45,501 bases of DNA, from positions 1-45,501 of the forward strand of contig JACIWU010000017.1 in NCBI GenBank assembly GCA_014360805.1, in the 5' to 3' direction. The notes under the pieces are model-generated. The model was not told where the DNA came from. It did not search any database and saw only the letters and a program-made list of their open reading frames with translations. Below, piece after piece: positions 1-7,258 of the stretch. Numbering within the stretch: the stretch's first letter is position 1; the number at the start of each line of letters is the position of its first letter. The stretch is from Chloroflexota bacterium. Its GTDB lineage: Bacteria; Chloroflexota; Anaerolineae; DTLA01. The position numbers were made by a program, and so were the translations under genes.

Positions 1-8
1 AAGACACA

Positions 9-157
9 TAGGGCGGCTTTCCACAGCCGCCGAAGGCAAGGGGCAGGTATGGAAACCTGCCCTACGCTCGCAAGGGGTTGGTGGCGCAATGCCAAGACAC
101 GTAGGGCGGCTTTCCATAGCCGCCAAAGGCAGGGGGCAGTATGGGAACCTGCCCTAC
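9..157. repeat. Tandem pair of GTAGGGC...GCCCTAC palindromic repeats
   Basis: Two copies (9-65 and 101-157), each preceded by AAGACAC. Each copy contains two hairpins: one built on GGCGGCTTTCC/AGCCGCC and one on GGCAGGTATGG/AACCTGCC, with outer ends GTAGGGC and GCCCTAC (the first copy begins ATAGGGC). A third full copy lies at 13833-13890 and related pieces at 41449-41475 and 41619-41635. They look like non-autonomous REP/MITE-type intergenic elements. No coding capacity is credible in 1-190. Confidence 0.8.
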
Positions 158-191
158 GCTCCTTTGAAACCGCGCCTTCCGCGCTGCCGAG

Positions 192-220
192 TTGCCAATT
201 CCACCCCGCGCGGGTATAAT
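192..220 (+). promoter_or_regulatory. Promoter of tRNA-Ser
   Basis: TTGCCA at 192-197, a 17-nt spacer, and a perfect TATAAT at 215-220, placing the start about 10 nt before the mature tRNA. Confidence 0.8.
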
Positions 221-236
221 GCCCTCGCTCGTGCGC

Positions 237-321
237 GGAGAGGTGCGAGAGTGGACGAATCGGCGCGATTGGAAATCGCGTGAGGAGCAATCCTCCGTGG
301 GTTCGAATCCCACCCTCTCCG
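237..321 (+). tRNA. tRNA-Ser (anticodon GGA)
   Basis: The acceptor strand GGAGAGG (237-243) pairs with CCTCTCC (314-320), followed by discriminator G321. The anticodon arm is CGCGA-TTGGAAA-TCGCG, giving anticodon GGA, which reads UCC/UCU serine codons. A long class II variable arm (GAGGA...TCCTC type) and the T-loop GTTCGAATC are present. The long variable arm and the anticodon both fit serine. The CCA tail is not encoded: the sequence continues CCTTTT after the discriminator base. Confidence 0.97.
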
Positions 322-335
322 CCTTTTCATTTCAT

Positions 336-364
336 TTGACATTCCCGACGCCATCGGGTAACAT
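336..364 (+). promoter_or_regulatory. Promoter of SRP RNA
   Basis: TTGACA at 336-341, a 17-nt spacer and TAACAT at 359-364. The -10 box is imperfect, but the predicted start falls at the 5' end of the SRP RNA (371). Confidence 0.7.
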
Positions 365-370
365 GAACCT

Positions 371-640
371 GGGTCGTGCTAAACGGGGAGCTAGCGGTGC
401 CCTGTACCCGCAATCCGCTACAGCGGGGTTGAATGCCCTTTTGCGGCCTGCGATTTCCTGGGACTGCTTCGGTCAAGCGGCGTTGAAGGCTGGGTCCTGT
501 GCGGCAGAAACCTCCGAACCCCGCCAGGTCCGGGAGGAAGCAACGGTAAGGAGTGCCTTCTGGGCGACACAGGGTCGCCTGGCCGGAGTTGGCTGATCGG
601 GCAAGCCGGGGGATGCAGGTCAAGGAAGGGTGCACGACCC
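371..640 (+). ncRNA. ffs: Signal recognition particle RNA, large bacterial type
   Basis: This is the RNA scaffold of the signal recognition particle, which binds Ffh and targets nascent membrane proteins. The 5' strand GGGTCGTGC (371-379) is perfectly complementary to GCACGACCC (632-640), closing the molecule. The 5' region GTGCTAAACGGGGAGCTAGC and the following CCTGTACCCGCAATCCGCT match the Alu-domain pattern of Bacillus-type scRNA. The S-domain apex is visible as CAGGTCCGGGAGGAAGCA, with the invariant GGAAGCA at 536-542. The roughly 270-nt length fits the large form with an Alu domain rather than the short 4.5S RNA. Start and end are set by the terminal pairing. Confidence 0.93.
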
Positions 641-685
641 TTCGTTTATGGCCGGGACACGGCCAAGGGATCTCACAGGAGGATG

Positions 686-2206
686 ATGTACCCTCTATCC
701 TGCGACCAGGCAATGAGGCAGGATGCCACAAAATCAGCGCGTGGGCTGGGGCATGCGGCGCGGGCGGTTGCCCTCGCGATGCTCGTCATCCTGTTGGTGG
801 CGTTCGGATGGCGCGCCTACGCGCAGACGGCCACGCCGATCGCGCTGTGGGTGGACGGGCAGTTCCACCCCGTTACTACGCACGCGGCCACGGTGGGCGC
901 GCTTCTGGAACAGCAGGGGGTTCGCCTTTCGGCTGCCGACGCCGTGTGGCCGAGCCTGGAAACCCCGCTGACCCCGCATATGGCCATTACGGTGCATCGG
1001 GCGCGCACGATTACCATTCGCGCGGACGGCCACGTCTTCACCGTCCGGACGCGCGCGGCCACTCCGTCGCAAATCCTGGAAGAGGCCGGCATCCACGTGG
1101 GCGACCGCGACCTGATCCTGGTGGACGGGCAGGCCGCAGCCCTGCCGTCCGGCTTGGAGGCGAACCCGCGCGCGGCATCCAGCCGAGGCGGCCGCGACAT
1201 CGGCCAGCGGGCCACGCTGACGGTGGAAGTTCGCCGCGCCATCCCCCTGACCGTGAGCGACGGCGGCGTAACGGCGCAAATCCTCACCACCGCGCCCACC
1301 GTAGGCGAGGCGCTCGCGGCCGCCGGGGTGAGCCTGCTGGAAGGCGATGCGGTCTTCCCCGAAGCCGACACGCCTGTCGCGCCCGGATTGGTCCTCTACA
1401 TCCGCCGCGCCATCCCCGTGGAGATAGAGGTGGACTCGCGCCTGGTCTCGGCCCGCGTTCAGGGCGCGACCGTCGGCGACGCGCTGGCCCAGGCGGGAAT
1501 CGTCCTGGTCGGCATGGACTACACCGACCCGCCCGCCGACACGCCCCTGCACACAGGGATGCGAATCCAGGTGGTCAGGTTGCGCCAGACGTTCACCATT
1601 GAGCAGGAGCCCATCGGCTACTCGGTCGTGTGGCAGCCGGACCCGACGCTGGAGATTGACCAGCGGCGGCTGCTCCGGCCCGGCGAAGACGGCCTGCGCA
1701 AGCGCCGCGTGCGCACCGTTGTCCGCGATGGCGTGGAGGTGCAGCGCGACGTCATGGACGAATGGGTGGCGCTGGAACCGAAGGACCAGGTCTTCGCCTA
1801 CGGCACCAAGATCGTCATCCGCGAGTTGGAGACCCCCTACGGCACGATCCAATACTGGCGCAAGTTGCGCGTGCTGGCCACGTCGTACACGGCGGCCACG
1901 TCGGGCAAGACGCGAGACCACCCCGAATATGGAATCACGCGCGTGGGCTGGCGGGCCAGGAAGGGCATCATCGCCGTGGACCCGACCGTCGTCAACTTGA
2001 AGACCAAGATGTACGTCCCGGGCTACGGCATCGGCGACGTGGGCGACACCGGCGGCGCCATCAAGGGCCTGCGCATTGACCTGTGCTACGATGAGGATAA
2101 CCTGGTGTTGTGGAAGAAGTGGGTGGACGTTTACCTGTTGGCCCCGCCGCCCCCGCCCGACCAGATTCGGTATGTCCTGCCGGACTGGCCGGTAGAGTCC
2201 AGGTAG
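686..2206 (+). CDS. YabE-like cell-wall protein: DUF348 repeats, G5 and 3D domains
   Basis: Predicted secreted or membrane-anchored wall-remodelling protein of about 506 residues. Near the N-terminus one hydrophobic segment (AVALAMLVILLVAFGW) follows a basic stretch. Four DUF348-type repeats follow (about residues 50-300), each with a pattern like ATVGDALAQAGI. Next comes a G5-like domain (about 305-385), then a C-terminal 3D domain (about 395-495) containing DTGGAIKGLRIDLCYD, the conserved Asp-rich signature shared with the MltA/Rpf2 barrel. The Rpf lysozyme-like domain is absent, as in Bacillus YabE. AGGAGG at 677-682 favours ATG 686 (3-nt spacing); ATG 713 is an alternative that keeps the signal segment. 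rsmA starts 7 nt downstream, the same order as yabE-rsmA regions of Firmicutes. Confidence 0.88.
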   Translation: MYPLSCDQAMRQDATKSARGLGHAARAVALAMLVILLVAFGWRAYAQTATPIALWVDGQFHPVTTHAATVGALLEQQGVRLSAADAVWPSLETPLTPHMAITVHRARTITIRADGHVFTVRTRAATPSQILEEAGIHVGDRDLILVDGQAAALPSGLEANPRAASSRGGRDIGQRATLTVEVRRAIPLTVSDGGVTAQILTTAPTVGEALAAAGVSLLEGDAVFPEADTPVAPGLVLYIRRAIPVEIEVDSRLVSARVQGATVGDALAQAGIVLVGMDYTDPPADTPLHTGMRIQVVRLRQTFTIEQEPIGYSVVWQPDPTLEIDQRRLLRPGEDGLRKRRVRTVVRDGVEVQRDVMDEWVALEPKDQVFAYGTKIVIRELETPYGTIQYWRKLRVLATSYTAATSGKTRDHPEYGITRVGWRARKGIIAVDPTVVNLKTKMYVPGYGIGDVGDTGGAIKGLRIDLCYDEDNLVLWKKWVDVYLLAPPPPPDQIRYVLPDWPVESR

Positions 2207-2213
2207 GCGCGCC

Positions 2214-3074
2214 ATGTCCCGGCTGCAGGGCATCCTGGACGAAGGCCCTGTGCGCCCGAAGAAGAGCCTGGGTCAGAACTTCCTCGCCGACCCCGTGTAC
2301 CTGCGCAAGATCGTGGAAGCGGCAGACCTGTCACCCGACGACGTGGTGCTGGAAATCGGGCCGGGGACGGGCAACCTAACCGAGCACTTGCTGGCCCATG
2401 CGGGGCACGTCGTCGCCGTGGAACTGGACCCCCGCATGGTACGCCTGCTAGAAGAGCGTTTCGCGGGCCATCCGCGACTGTCGCTGGTACACGCCGACAT
2501 CCTGGCCACCGACATCGGGCAACTTCTCCGCCCGCACCTGGCGCGCTCCCTCCCGTACAAGGTCGTCGCCAACCTGCCCTACTACATCACCTCGGCGGTG
2601 CTCCGCCTGCTGTTGGAGGCGGACGTGCGCCCCTCGCTGGCCGTGCTGACGGTGCAGTGGGAAGTGGCGCAGCGAATCTGCGCGCGGCCAGGCGCCATGA
2701 GCCTGCTGGCCGTGGCGGTGCAGTGGTACGCGGCCTCGCGCATCGTAACCCGCATCCCGGCAGGAGCCTTCACCCCCGCGCCCAAGGTGGATTCGGCCAT
2801 CCTGCGGCTGGAAACGCGACCCTCGCCCGTGGCCCCCGTGGCCGACGAGGCGCTGCTGTTCCGCGTGGCAAGGGCGGGCTTCTCGCAGCGGCGCAAGCAA
2901 CTGCGCAACGCCTTGAGCGCGGGGCTGGGCATCCCGCCGGAGCAGGCCGAAGCCGCGCTCAAGGCCGCGGGCGTGGATCCGAAGCGGCGCGCCGAAACGC
3001 TGCGCCTGGAGGAGTGGGCTGCGCTGGCCAACGTCTTCGCCGCTGGTGGCGGGCACCCGGTTATCCACGAATAG
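2214..3074 (+). CDS. rsmA: 16S rRNA (adenine1518-N6/adenine1519-N6)-dimethyltransferase
   Basis: RsmA/KsgA dimethylates two adjacent adenines in the 3'-terminal hairpin of 16S rRNA during 30S maturation, using S-adenosylmethionine. The N-terminal KKSLGQNFL, SAM motif EIGPGTGNLTEHL, and catalytic NLPYYITS are all present, and the C-terminal helical domain has SQRRKQLRNAL. The length (286 aa) is normal. It is 7 nt downstream of the yabE-like gene, so probably co-transcribed. Oddity: the last residues, ending HPVIHE-stop, are encoded by a dispersed repeat (3061-3132), so the native C-terminus has probably been replaced by repeat insertion. Confidence 0.96.
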   Translation: MSRLQGILDEGPVRPKKSLGQNFLADPVYLRKIVEAADLSPDDVVLEIGPGTGNLTEHLLAHAGHVVAVELDPRMVRLLEERFAGHPRLSLVHADILATDIGQLLRPHLARSLPYKVVANLPYYITSAVLRLLLEADVRPSLAVLTVQWEVAQRICARPGAMSLLAVAVQWYAASRIVTRIPAGAFTPAPKVDSAILRLETRPSPVAPVADEALLFRVARAGFSQRRKQLRNALSAGLGIPPEQAEAALKAAGVDPKRRAETLRLEEWAALANVFAAGGGHPVIHE

Positions 3075-3132
3075 CGCGAATCTACACGAATAGAGCCAAA
3101 CAATTCGTGTCCACTCGTAGTATTCGTGGATT
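3061..3132. repeat. Dispersed ATCCACGAAT repeat, inverted pair, at rsmA 3' end
   Basis: The left arm (3061-3091) reads ATCCACGAATAGCGCGAATC and continues to TACACGAAT. The right arm (3102-3132) is an imperfect reverse complement ending ATTCGTGGAT. The pair could fold into a long hairpin between the convergent rsmA and sortase genes and may act as a bidirectional terminator. Related copies are at 31651-31682 and, more diverged, 45441-45472. The rsmA stop codon lies inside this element. Confidence 0.8.
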
Positions 3133-3193
3133 GCACATTCGCCCAGATTCGCGTCCGTTCGCGGTTCAGGAATTGCCCTGCTGTGGTGAACGG

Positions 3194-4012
3194 CTACTTC
3201 GCGTCGGCGGGTGGGGGAACGGGCCGCGCAACGACCACGACGCGATGGGTGTTGCTGGTGTAGGGCCAGCAGGTTACCAGGGTCAGCCGCTCGTCGGGAA
3301 AGTATCCGATGAGTTCCGCATTCTTCCGCTGCTGCTCATCCGAGGCGTACTTTTCGGGCAGAATCTGCTTGCTCTCCACCCGGTAGTAGTAGGCCCGGCC
3401 ATCGGCGTACAGGATGACGAGGTCTCCCGGGTTCACGTTCACCAGATACCGGAACACCTTGCCCCGCACGTTGTGGTGGCCCGATAGGACCGTATTCCCG
3501 ACGTTGCCCGGATAGGCCGAGCCGATGTGGAATCCCGCCGCGTAGTCGGCTACCTCCCACTCGGTTGTCGTCTGCCCGTCGCGCTCCACCACTTTCCAGC
3601 CGACCTCCACCACGGGCGCGTCCAGGTTGATGGCGGGGATGACGATGCGGGTCGGGGGCGATGTGGCCGGCGCGGGCATCGCCACCGCAGGCGTGCTGCG
3701 GGCTATCGTGGGCAGGGCCACCGTTGCGGGCGCGCCCGCGACGGGCGATTCGGTCGGCGGGGGCGTCGGGGTGAGCGTGGGCGGCGCGACCGTCGGGAAT
3801 GGCGTGGGCTGCACCGCTGCGGGCAACCCCGCGTCGTCTTGGCCCCGCCGCGCCCACAGGACCGCGAACGCGACGATGAGAACCACGCCCAGCACCATCA
3901 GCGCCTCGGCGATGTGGAAGCGGCGCAACACGCCCGCCTTGCGCGCAGGGCTTTCCCCGCGCTCCGGGCCAGCCGAGACTGGATGGACTTCCGAGATTTC
4001 CGGCTCTACCAC
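3194..4012 (-). CDS. Sortase (class D/E-like transpeptidase)
   Basis: Membrane-anchored cysteine transpeptidase, expected to cleave a sorting signal and attach proteins to the envelope or polymerise them. With the GTG start at 4012 it has 272 residues: a short cytoplasmic part, one transmembrane segment (about 35-54, VLGVVLIVAFAVLW), a Pro/Thr-rich spacer (about 68-120), then the sortase barrel. The catalytic triad is visible as SGHHN (His179/180), LVTCWP (Cys248) and THRVVV (Arg257). GTG 4012 is chosen because AGAGG lies 9 nt upstream; a TTG at 4129 would add 39 unlikely residues. It is downstream of the LysM lipoprotein on the same strand. No LPxTG-like substrate is encoded next to it, so its target is unknown. 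Confidence 0.88.
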   Translation of the reverse strand: MVEPEISEVHPVSAGPERGESPARKAGVLRRFHIAEALMVLGVVLIVAFAVLWARRGQDDAGLPAAVQPTPFPTVAPPTLTPTPPPTESPVAGAPATVALPTIARSTPAVAMPAPATSPPTRIVIPAINLDAPVVEVGWKVVERDGQTTTEWEVADYAAGFHIGSAYPGNVGNTVLSGHHNVRGKVFRYLVNVNPGDLVILYADGRAYYYRVESKQILPEKYASDEQQRKNAELIGYFPDERLTLVTCWPYTSNTHRVVVVARPVPPPADAK

Positions 4013-4132
4013 AACGACATTCCTCTGGCAAACGGTAACAGGTTTATGCGCGTAACTCCGACAACGTTTGGAGCACGCAACCCGCGAGGTGCCTTTCGCG
4101 TTTCTCGCGAGATTTCGTGTCCTCTGCAACGC

Positions 4133-5101
4133 TCATTCGCCGAGACTTTCCCCCTGCGCCTGCACGCGGCAGCGGTCAATGGCCGCCCCCAGCGGCGTCA
4201 GGCTCACGCGGAACGCCCCCTGCTCGCCCGGGCCGAGGACCGGTGGGTCGGTGGGCACTTCGCGAACCGCGACGGGGCGGCCCTCGGCGTCGTAGCACGT
4301 TACGACGGCGAAGGGCCTGGCGATGGCCGCGCCTTCGTTGCGCACCGTCCCCGCCACCTCAACCGACCCGTTGCGGACGGTCCGCAACTCATGAGAAGGC
4401 ACGCCGAAATCCAGGTACAGGTGACCCAGGTGCTGGAGCACGTCCGCGCTCACGACGGCGACGCGGTAGTTCGCGAAAGTCGGCGCATGGGGAAACAGGA
4501 CCGCAAAGGCCGCCGCCTCGCCCGCGGGAAGGACCTCCAGCAAGGTGGCCGCCTGCTCCTGGGCAACCACGCCTCCCGCGCCGTCCAGCAGGGTTACCTC
4601 CACCGCCACGCGTTCCACCGCCTGGGGCAGCGGATTCACTACCTCGCCGAGGACGCAGAAGCCCCCGGCAGGCAGAGCGTGCACGCTCAGCCGCTCCACG
4701 CGCACGGACACAGGCGTGGGCGTCGGCAGCGCCTGCGCCGTCCCCTGCTCGGGCGGCGGGATGAGCAACTCTTGGCCGATTTGCAGCCGCCTTGGATCCA
4801 CGATGCCGTTGGCCGTTTGCAACACGGTGGCCGAGACGCCGAACTGCCTCGCGATACCGATGAGCGTGTCGCCCTTCTGCACCACGTAGATGACGGGCGT
4901 CGGCGTGGGCGCGGGCGTGCGCGTCGGAAGCCAAACCGGCTGCGGCGGGCGGGGGGTGCCGGTGGGCGTGGGCGGCGCCGGCGAAGGCGTGATGGCAGCC
5001 GCCGACGGGGCCGGCGTGTCCGTCGGGAGCGTCCACACATGCCCGCATGCCGCAAGGAGCACGAGCGCCAGGCACAGGGCCACGGTAAGGGCGCGTCGCA
5101 T
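4133..5101 (-). CDS. LysM-domain lipoprotein
   Basis: Predicted exported lipoprotein of 322 residues. The N-terminus MRRALTVALCLALVLLAACG is a type II signal peptide with lipobox LAAC. A Pro/Thr-rich linker follows, then one LysM domain (about residues 70-118; VQKGDTLIGIARQFGV and IGQELLIPP), which binds glycan such as peptidoglycan. Two Ig-like or CARDB/FxLYD-like beta modules (about 130-320) complete it. ATG 5101 is preferred because it begins the signal peptide and has AGGG upstream; longer in-frame starts would bury the lipobox. The -10 box at 5181-5186 fits this start with a leader of about 70 nt. The sortase gene follows on the same strand, 120 nt further on. Confidence 0.85.
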   Translation of the reverse strand: MRRALTVALCLALVLLAACGHVWTLPTDTPAPSAAAITPSPAPPTPTGTPRPPQPVWLPTRTPAPTPTPVIYVVQKGDTLIGIARQFGVSATVLQTANGIVDPRRLQIGQELLIPPPEQGTAQALPTPTPVSVRVERLSVHALPAGGFCVLGEVVNPLPQAVERVAVEVTLLDGAGGVVAQEQAATLLEVLPAGEAAAFAVLFPHAPTFANYRVAVVSADVLQHLGHLYLDFGVPSHELRTVRNGSVEVAGTVRNEGAAIARPFAVVTCYDAEGRPVAVREVPTDPPVLGPGEQGAFRVSLTPLGAAIDRCRVQAQGESLGE

Positions 5102-5180
5102 TGCGTCCCTACCCCTGCGGTACGGCTCCGTTCTGGCCCCAGGCGTGCTGAACATCGCGGCGTGCTTCCTCATAGTCCCT

Positions 5181-5209
5181 ATTATACCGCGGTCGCGCCA
5201 AAATCCGAA
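5181..5209 (-). promoter_or_regulatory. Promoter of the LysM lipoprotein gene
   Basis: On the minus strand a perfect TATAAT (5186-5181) lies 17 nt from a weak -35 TTCGGA (5209-5204). It is back-to-back with the hpf promoter. Confidence 0.5.
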
Positions 5210-5217
5210 TTCGCTTA

Positions 5218-5246
5218 TTGCCAAATGGACACTTGTGCGCTATAAT
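5218..5246 (+). promoter_or_regulatory. Promoter of hpf
   Basis: TTGCCA 5218-5223, 17-nt spacer, TATAAT 5241-5246. The predicted start near 5253 leaves a leader of about 175 nt before hpf. Confidence 0.8.
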
Positions 5247-5324
5247 GGATCTGCAATCGTAACCCGTCTTTTCCTGTCGCGACCACGGATAGGCGGTATA
5301 GATGAGCGCTTCGGGGGAAAGGTG

Positions 5325-5361
5325 AGGCCGACCTCCACGGGCAAATGCCACAGGTCGGCCT
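5325..5361 (+). promoter_or_regulatory. Hairpin in the hpf leader
   Basis: A perfect 10-bp stem, AGGCCGACCT (5325-5334) with AGGTCGGCCT (5352-5361), followed by a short weak U stretch (TTGTC). It could be an attenuator or an mRNA stability element for hpf. I match it to no known riboswitch class. The rest of 5102-5429 holds only the two divergent promoters. Confidence 0.5.
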
Positions 5362-5429
5362 TTGTCATGGAGCGTTGAACACATCCCGAGTTTCTCGGCA
5401 CGATATCCTAAACCATAAGGAGCAGGGAG

Positions 5430-5972
5430 ATGCAACTGATCATCACGGGCAAGAACGTGGAGGTTACGGACTGGCTACGGTCATACGTGGAGAAGAAGAT
5501 CGGCAAACTGGATCGGTACCTTCCCACCATTGACGAGGCGCGTGTGGAATTGGCCGTGGAGAAGACCAAGAGCGCCCAGGACCGCCAGGTTGTGCAGGTA
5601 ACGGTGCGCAGCAGCGGCACGATCCTCCGCGTGGAGGAGAAATCCGCCGATATGTTCGCCTCCATTGACGCCGCGGTGGACAAGATGCACCGCCAGATCG
5701 CGCGGTACAAGGGCAAGCAGCGTCGCCGCGGCCGCCCAAGCCCCGGGGAGATGCCCCCGGTCCCCGTGAGCGAAGCGGAGGAGGAAGAACCCCACATCGT
5801 CCGCACCAAGCGGTTCCGCGTGGACCGCATGGACGAGACCGAAGCCATTGAGCAGATGGAACTCCTGGGGCACGACTTCTTCATCTTTATGAACGTGAAC
5901 ACCGACCGCCTGAGCGTGGTTTACCGTCGGCATGACGGCGACTACGGCCTGCTGGAGCCGGAGGTCGTCTAG
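5430..5972 (+). CDS. hpf: Ribosome hibernation promoting factor, long form
   Basis: Long HPF binds the decoding region of idle 30S subunits and dimerises 70S ribosomes into inactive 100S particles under stress. The 180-residue protein has the N-terminal S30AE/YfiA domain (about 1-105; MQLIITGKNVEVTDWLRSYV) and the C-terminal dimerisation domain (about 120-178; VRTKRFRVDRMDETEAIEQM and FFIFMNVNTDRLSVVYRR). A strong AAGGAG precedes the ATG. It is monocistronic or leads into the downstream gene after a GGGGCTAG hairpin at 6028-6055. A long leader with a 10-bp hairpin suggests post-initiation control. Confidence 0.95.
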   Translation: MQLIITGKNVEVTDWLRSYVEKKIGKLDRYLPTIDEARVELAVEKTKSAQDRQVVQVTVRSSGTILRVEEKSADMFASIDAAVDKMHRQIARYKGKQRRRGRPSPGEMPPVPVSEAEEEEPHIVRTKRFRVDRMDETEAIEQMELLGHDFFIFMNVNTDRLSVVYRRHDGDYGLLEPEVV

Positions 5973-6027
5973 GGCCGCCTGCCGCACGGGCGCGCAACCC
6001 TCACAAACACCGATCCAATGTGCGGGA

Positions 6028-6055
6028 CGGGGCTAGGGCAGACGCTCTAGCCCCG
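6028..6055 (+). terminator. Hairpin downstream of hpf
   Basis: A 9-bp stem CGGGGCTAG (6028-6036) / CTAGCCCCG (6047-6055) with no U tract after it. It may be a processing or weak termination signal between hpf and the next gene. Confidence 0.4.
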
Positions 6056-6074
6056 CCGAATTTGGAGGGGCCGA

Positions 6075-7202
6075 ATGTCGGCGCATGTGGAACTGATCCT
6101 CATGGTGGGCGGAGACGAGACGACGCCCGAAGAGCAGATGATGGCGGAAGCCTGGCGCGCCGCCACGCTGGACTGGCTGGACCGCGCCGCCCGCGTGGGG
6201 AGCATCGGGCGGATGCTGGTGGCCGCCAATTCGGCGCGTTTCGCGGCGAGGATTCGCGCCTCGCACCCCGACGCCGAAGTGGCCCTGGACAGCGGAGCCT
6301 TCCACTTCGGGCGGCGCCTGCGCGACCTGGTAACGGCGCACCGCCTGGCGCGGCCCTTCTACGCGGGAGGCGGCAGCGGCATATTCCTCACAGAGGACGA
6401 CCTTCGCTGGATTTCGGACACCGTGGCGCAGGGCGAGAATCGGCTTGTGGCCAACAATTTCTACTCCTCGGACCTCGTCGCCTTCACGCCAGGCGAGGCC
6501 ATCGGCCGCATTGAGCCTCCCGACACCGACAACGACCTGGCGTGGCGACTGGCGCGACAGGCCGGCCTGGAGGCGCTGGCCCTCCCGCCGAGCGTCGCAA
6601 GCCTGTTTGACCTGGACACGCCCGTGGACCTGATGATCTGCCAGGCGCATCCCGCTTGCCCCCCGCGCCTGCGCGCGTATCTGGACGGCGTCGGGCTGGA
6701 CCTGTCTCCCATCCGGCGCGCGCTGGAGGTCCTGCGGAAGCCCGGCGCTCGCGTCCTGCTGGCGGGGAGGGTAGGGGCGGCCGCGCGCGCCTACCTGGAA
6801 GCGCACACCCCGTGCACGGTGGCCGTCCTGGCCGAGGAGCGCGGGATGAGGGCCAGCGGCCGCATGGACAGGGGCGAAGTGCGGACGGTCCTGGGGTATC
6901 TCCTGGGCGAGCGCGGCCCCGAAGGGCTGTTCCAGGCCCTGGCAGAAGTGGCCGACCTGGTCCTGCTGGACAGCCGCGTGCTCCTGTCGCACCTGGGCAA
7001 GTGGCCGACCAACGCGGACCGGTACCGCTCGGACCTGCTCCGCCCGGACGACATCGCCGACCCCGCGCTGAAGGCGATCACCCAGGCCGCCGCCGCTGCG
7101 CCCGTCCCCGTCCTGCTCGGCGGGCACTCGCTCGTCTCCGGAGGGCTGTACGCGCTGGTGGACATCGCGCAGGGCGCCCCGGAGCCGCAAGCCCGGCAAT
7201 AA
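6075..7202 (+). CDS. Conserved hypothetical protein, possible nucleotidyltransferase-like fold
   Basis: A 375-residue soluble protein with no signal peptide. I do not recognise the family with certainty. The N-terminal half (about 1-190) has an order of elements resembling MobA/CofC-like nucleotidyltransferases: a helix LDWLDRAARVGSIG, a strand MLVAANSAR, then FGRRLRDLV and FYAGGGSGIFLTEDDL, and the acidic PPDTDNDLAW. The C-terminal half (about 190-370) has repeated hydrophobic strand patterns such as VLLAGRVGAA and VADLVLLDSRVL, with a DRYRSDLL segment. GGAGGGG sits 5-6 nt before ATG 6075. The catalytic GxGxR/Lys loop of true NTP transferases is not evident at the N-terminus, so a catalytic role is only a guess. 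Confidence 0.6.
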   Translation: MSAHVELILMVGGDETTPEEQMMAEAWRAATLDWLDRAARVGSIGRMLVAANSARFAARIRASHPDAEVALDSGAFHFGRRLRDLVTAHRLARPFYAGGGSGIFLTEDDLRWISDTVAQGENRLVANNFYSSDLVAFTPGEAIGRIEPPDTDNDLAWRLARQAGLEALALPPSVASLFDLDTPVDLMICQAHPACPPRLRAYLDGVGLDLSPIRRALEVLRKPGARVLLAGRVGAAARAYLEAHTPCTVAVLAEERGMRASGRMDRGEVRTVLGYLLGERGPEGLFQALAEVADLVLLDSRVLLSHLGKWPTNADRYRSDLLRPDDIADPALKAITQAAAAAPVPVLLGGHSLVSGGLYALVDIAQGAPEPQARQ

Positions 7203-7230
7203 AACGACCCGCCTCTGTGGGCGGGTCGTT
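7203..7230 (-). terminator. Intrinsic terminator between convergent genes
   Basis: An 11-bp stem AACGACCCGCC (7203-7213) / GGCGGGTCGTT (7220-7230). On the minus strand it is followed by TTTTATT, making it a good terminator for the HNH gene; for the plus-strand gene the U tract is weak. Confidence 0.75.
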
Positions 7231-7258
7231 CGGACATCTTGCGGAAAGCCTCGGCGAC

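Noticed and set aside
1-160. CRISPR-like repetition at the window start
   Set aside because: Only two units, both internally palindromic and about 57 nt long with no spacer series; they match a dispersed repeat family.
553-1602. Long plus-strand frame overlapping the SRP RNA and the yabE-like gene
   Set aside because: Arg/Gly/Pro-rich shadow frame crossing a structural RNA gene.
734-2233. Long open frame on the minus strand opposite the yabE-like gene
   Set aside because: Low-complexity Arg/Gly/His-rich translation typical of antisense frames in high-GC DNA; the plus-strand frame has recognisable domains.
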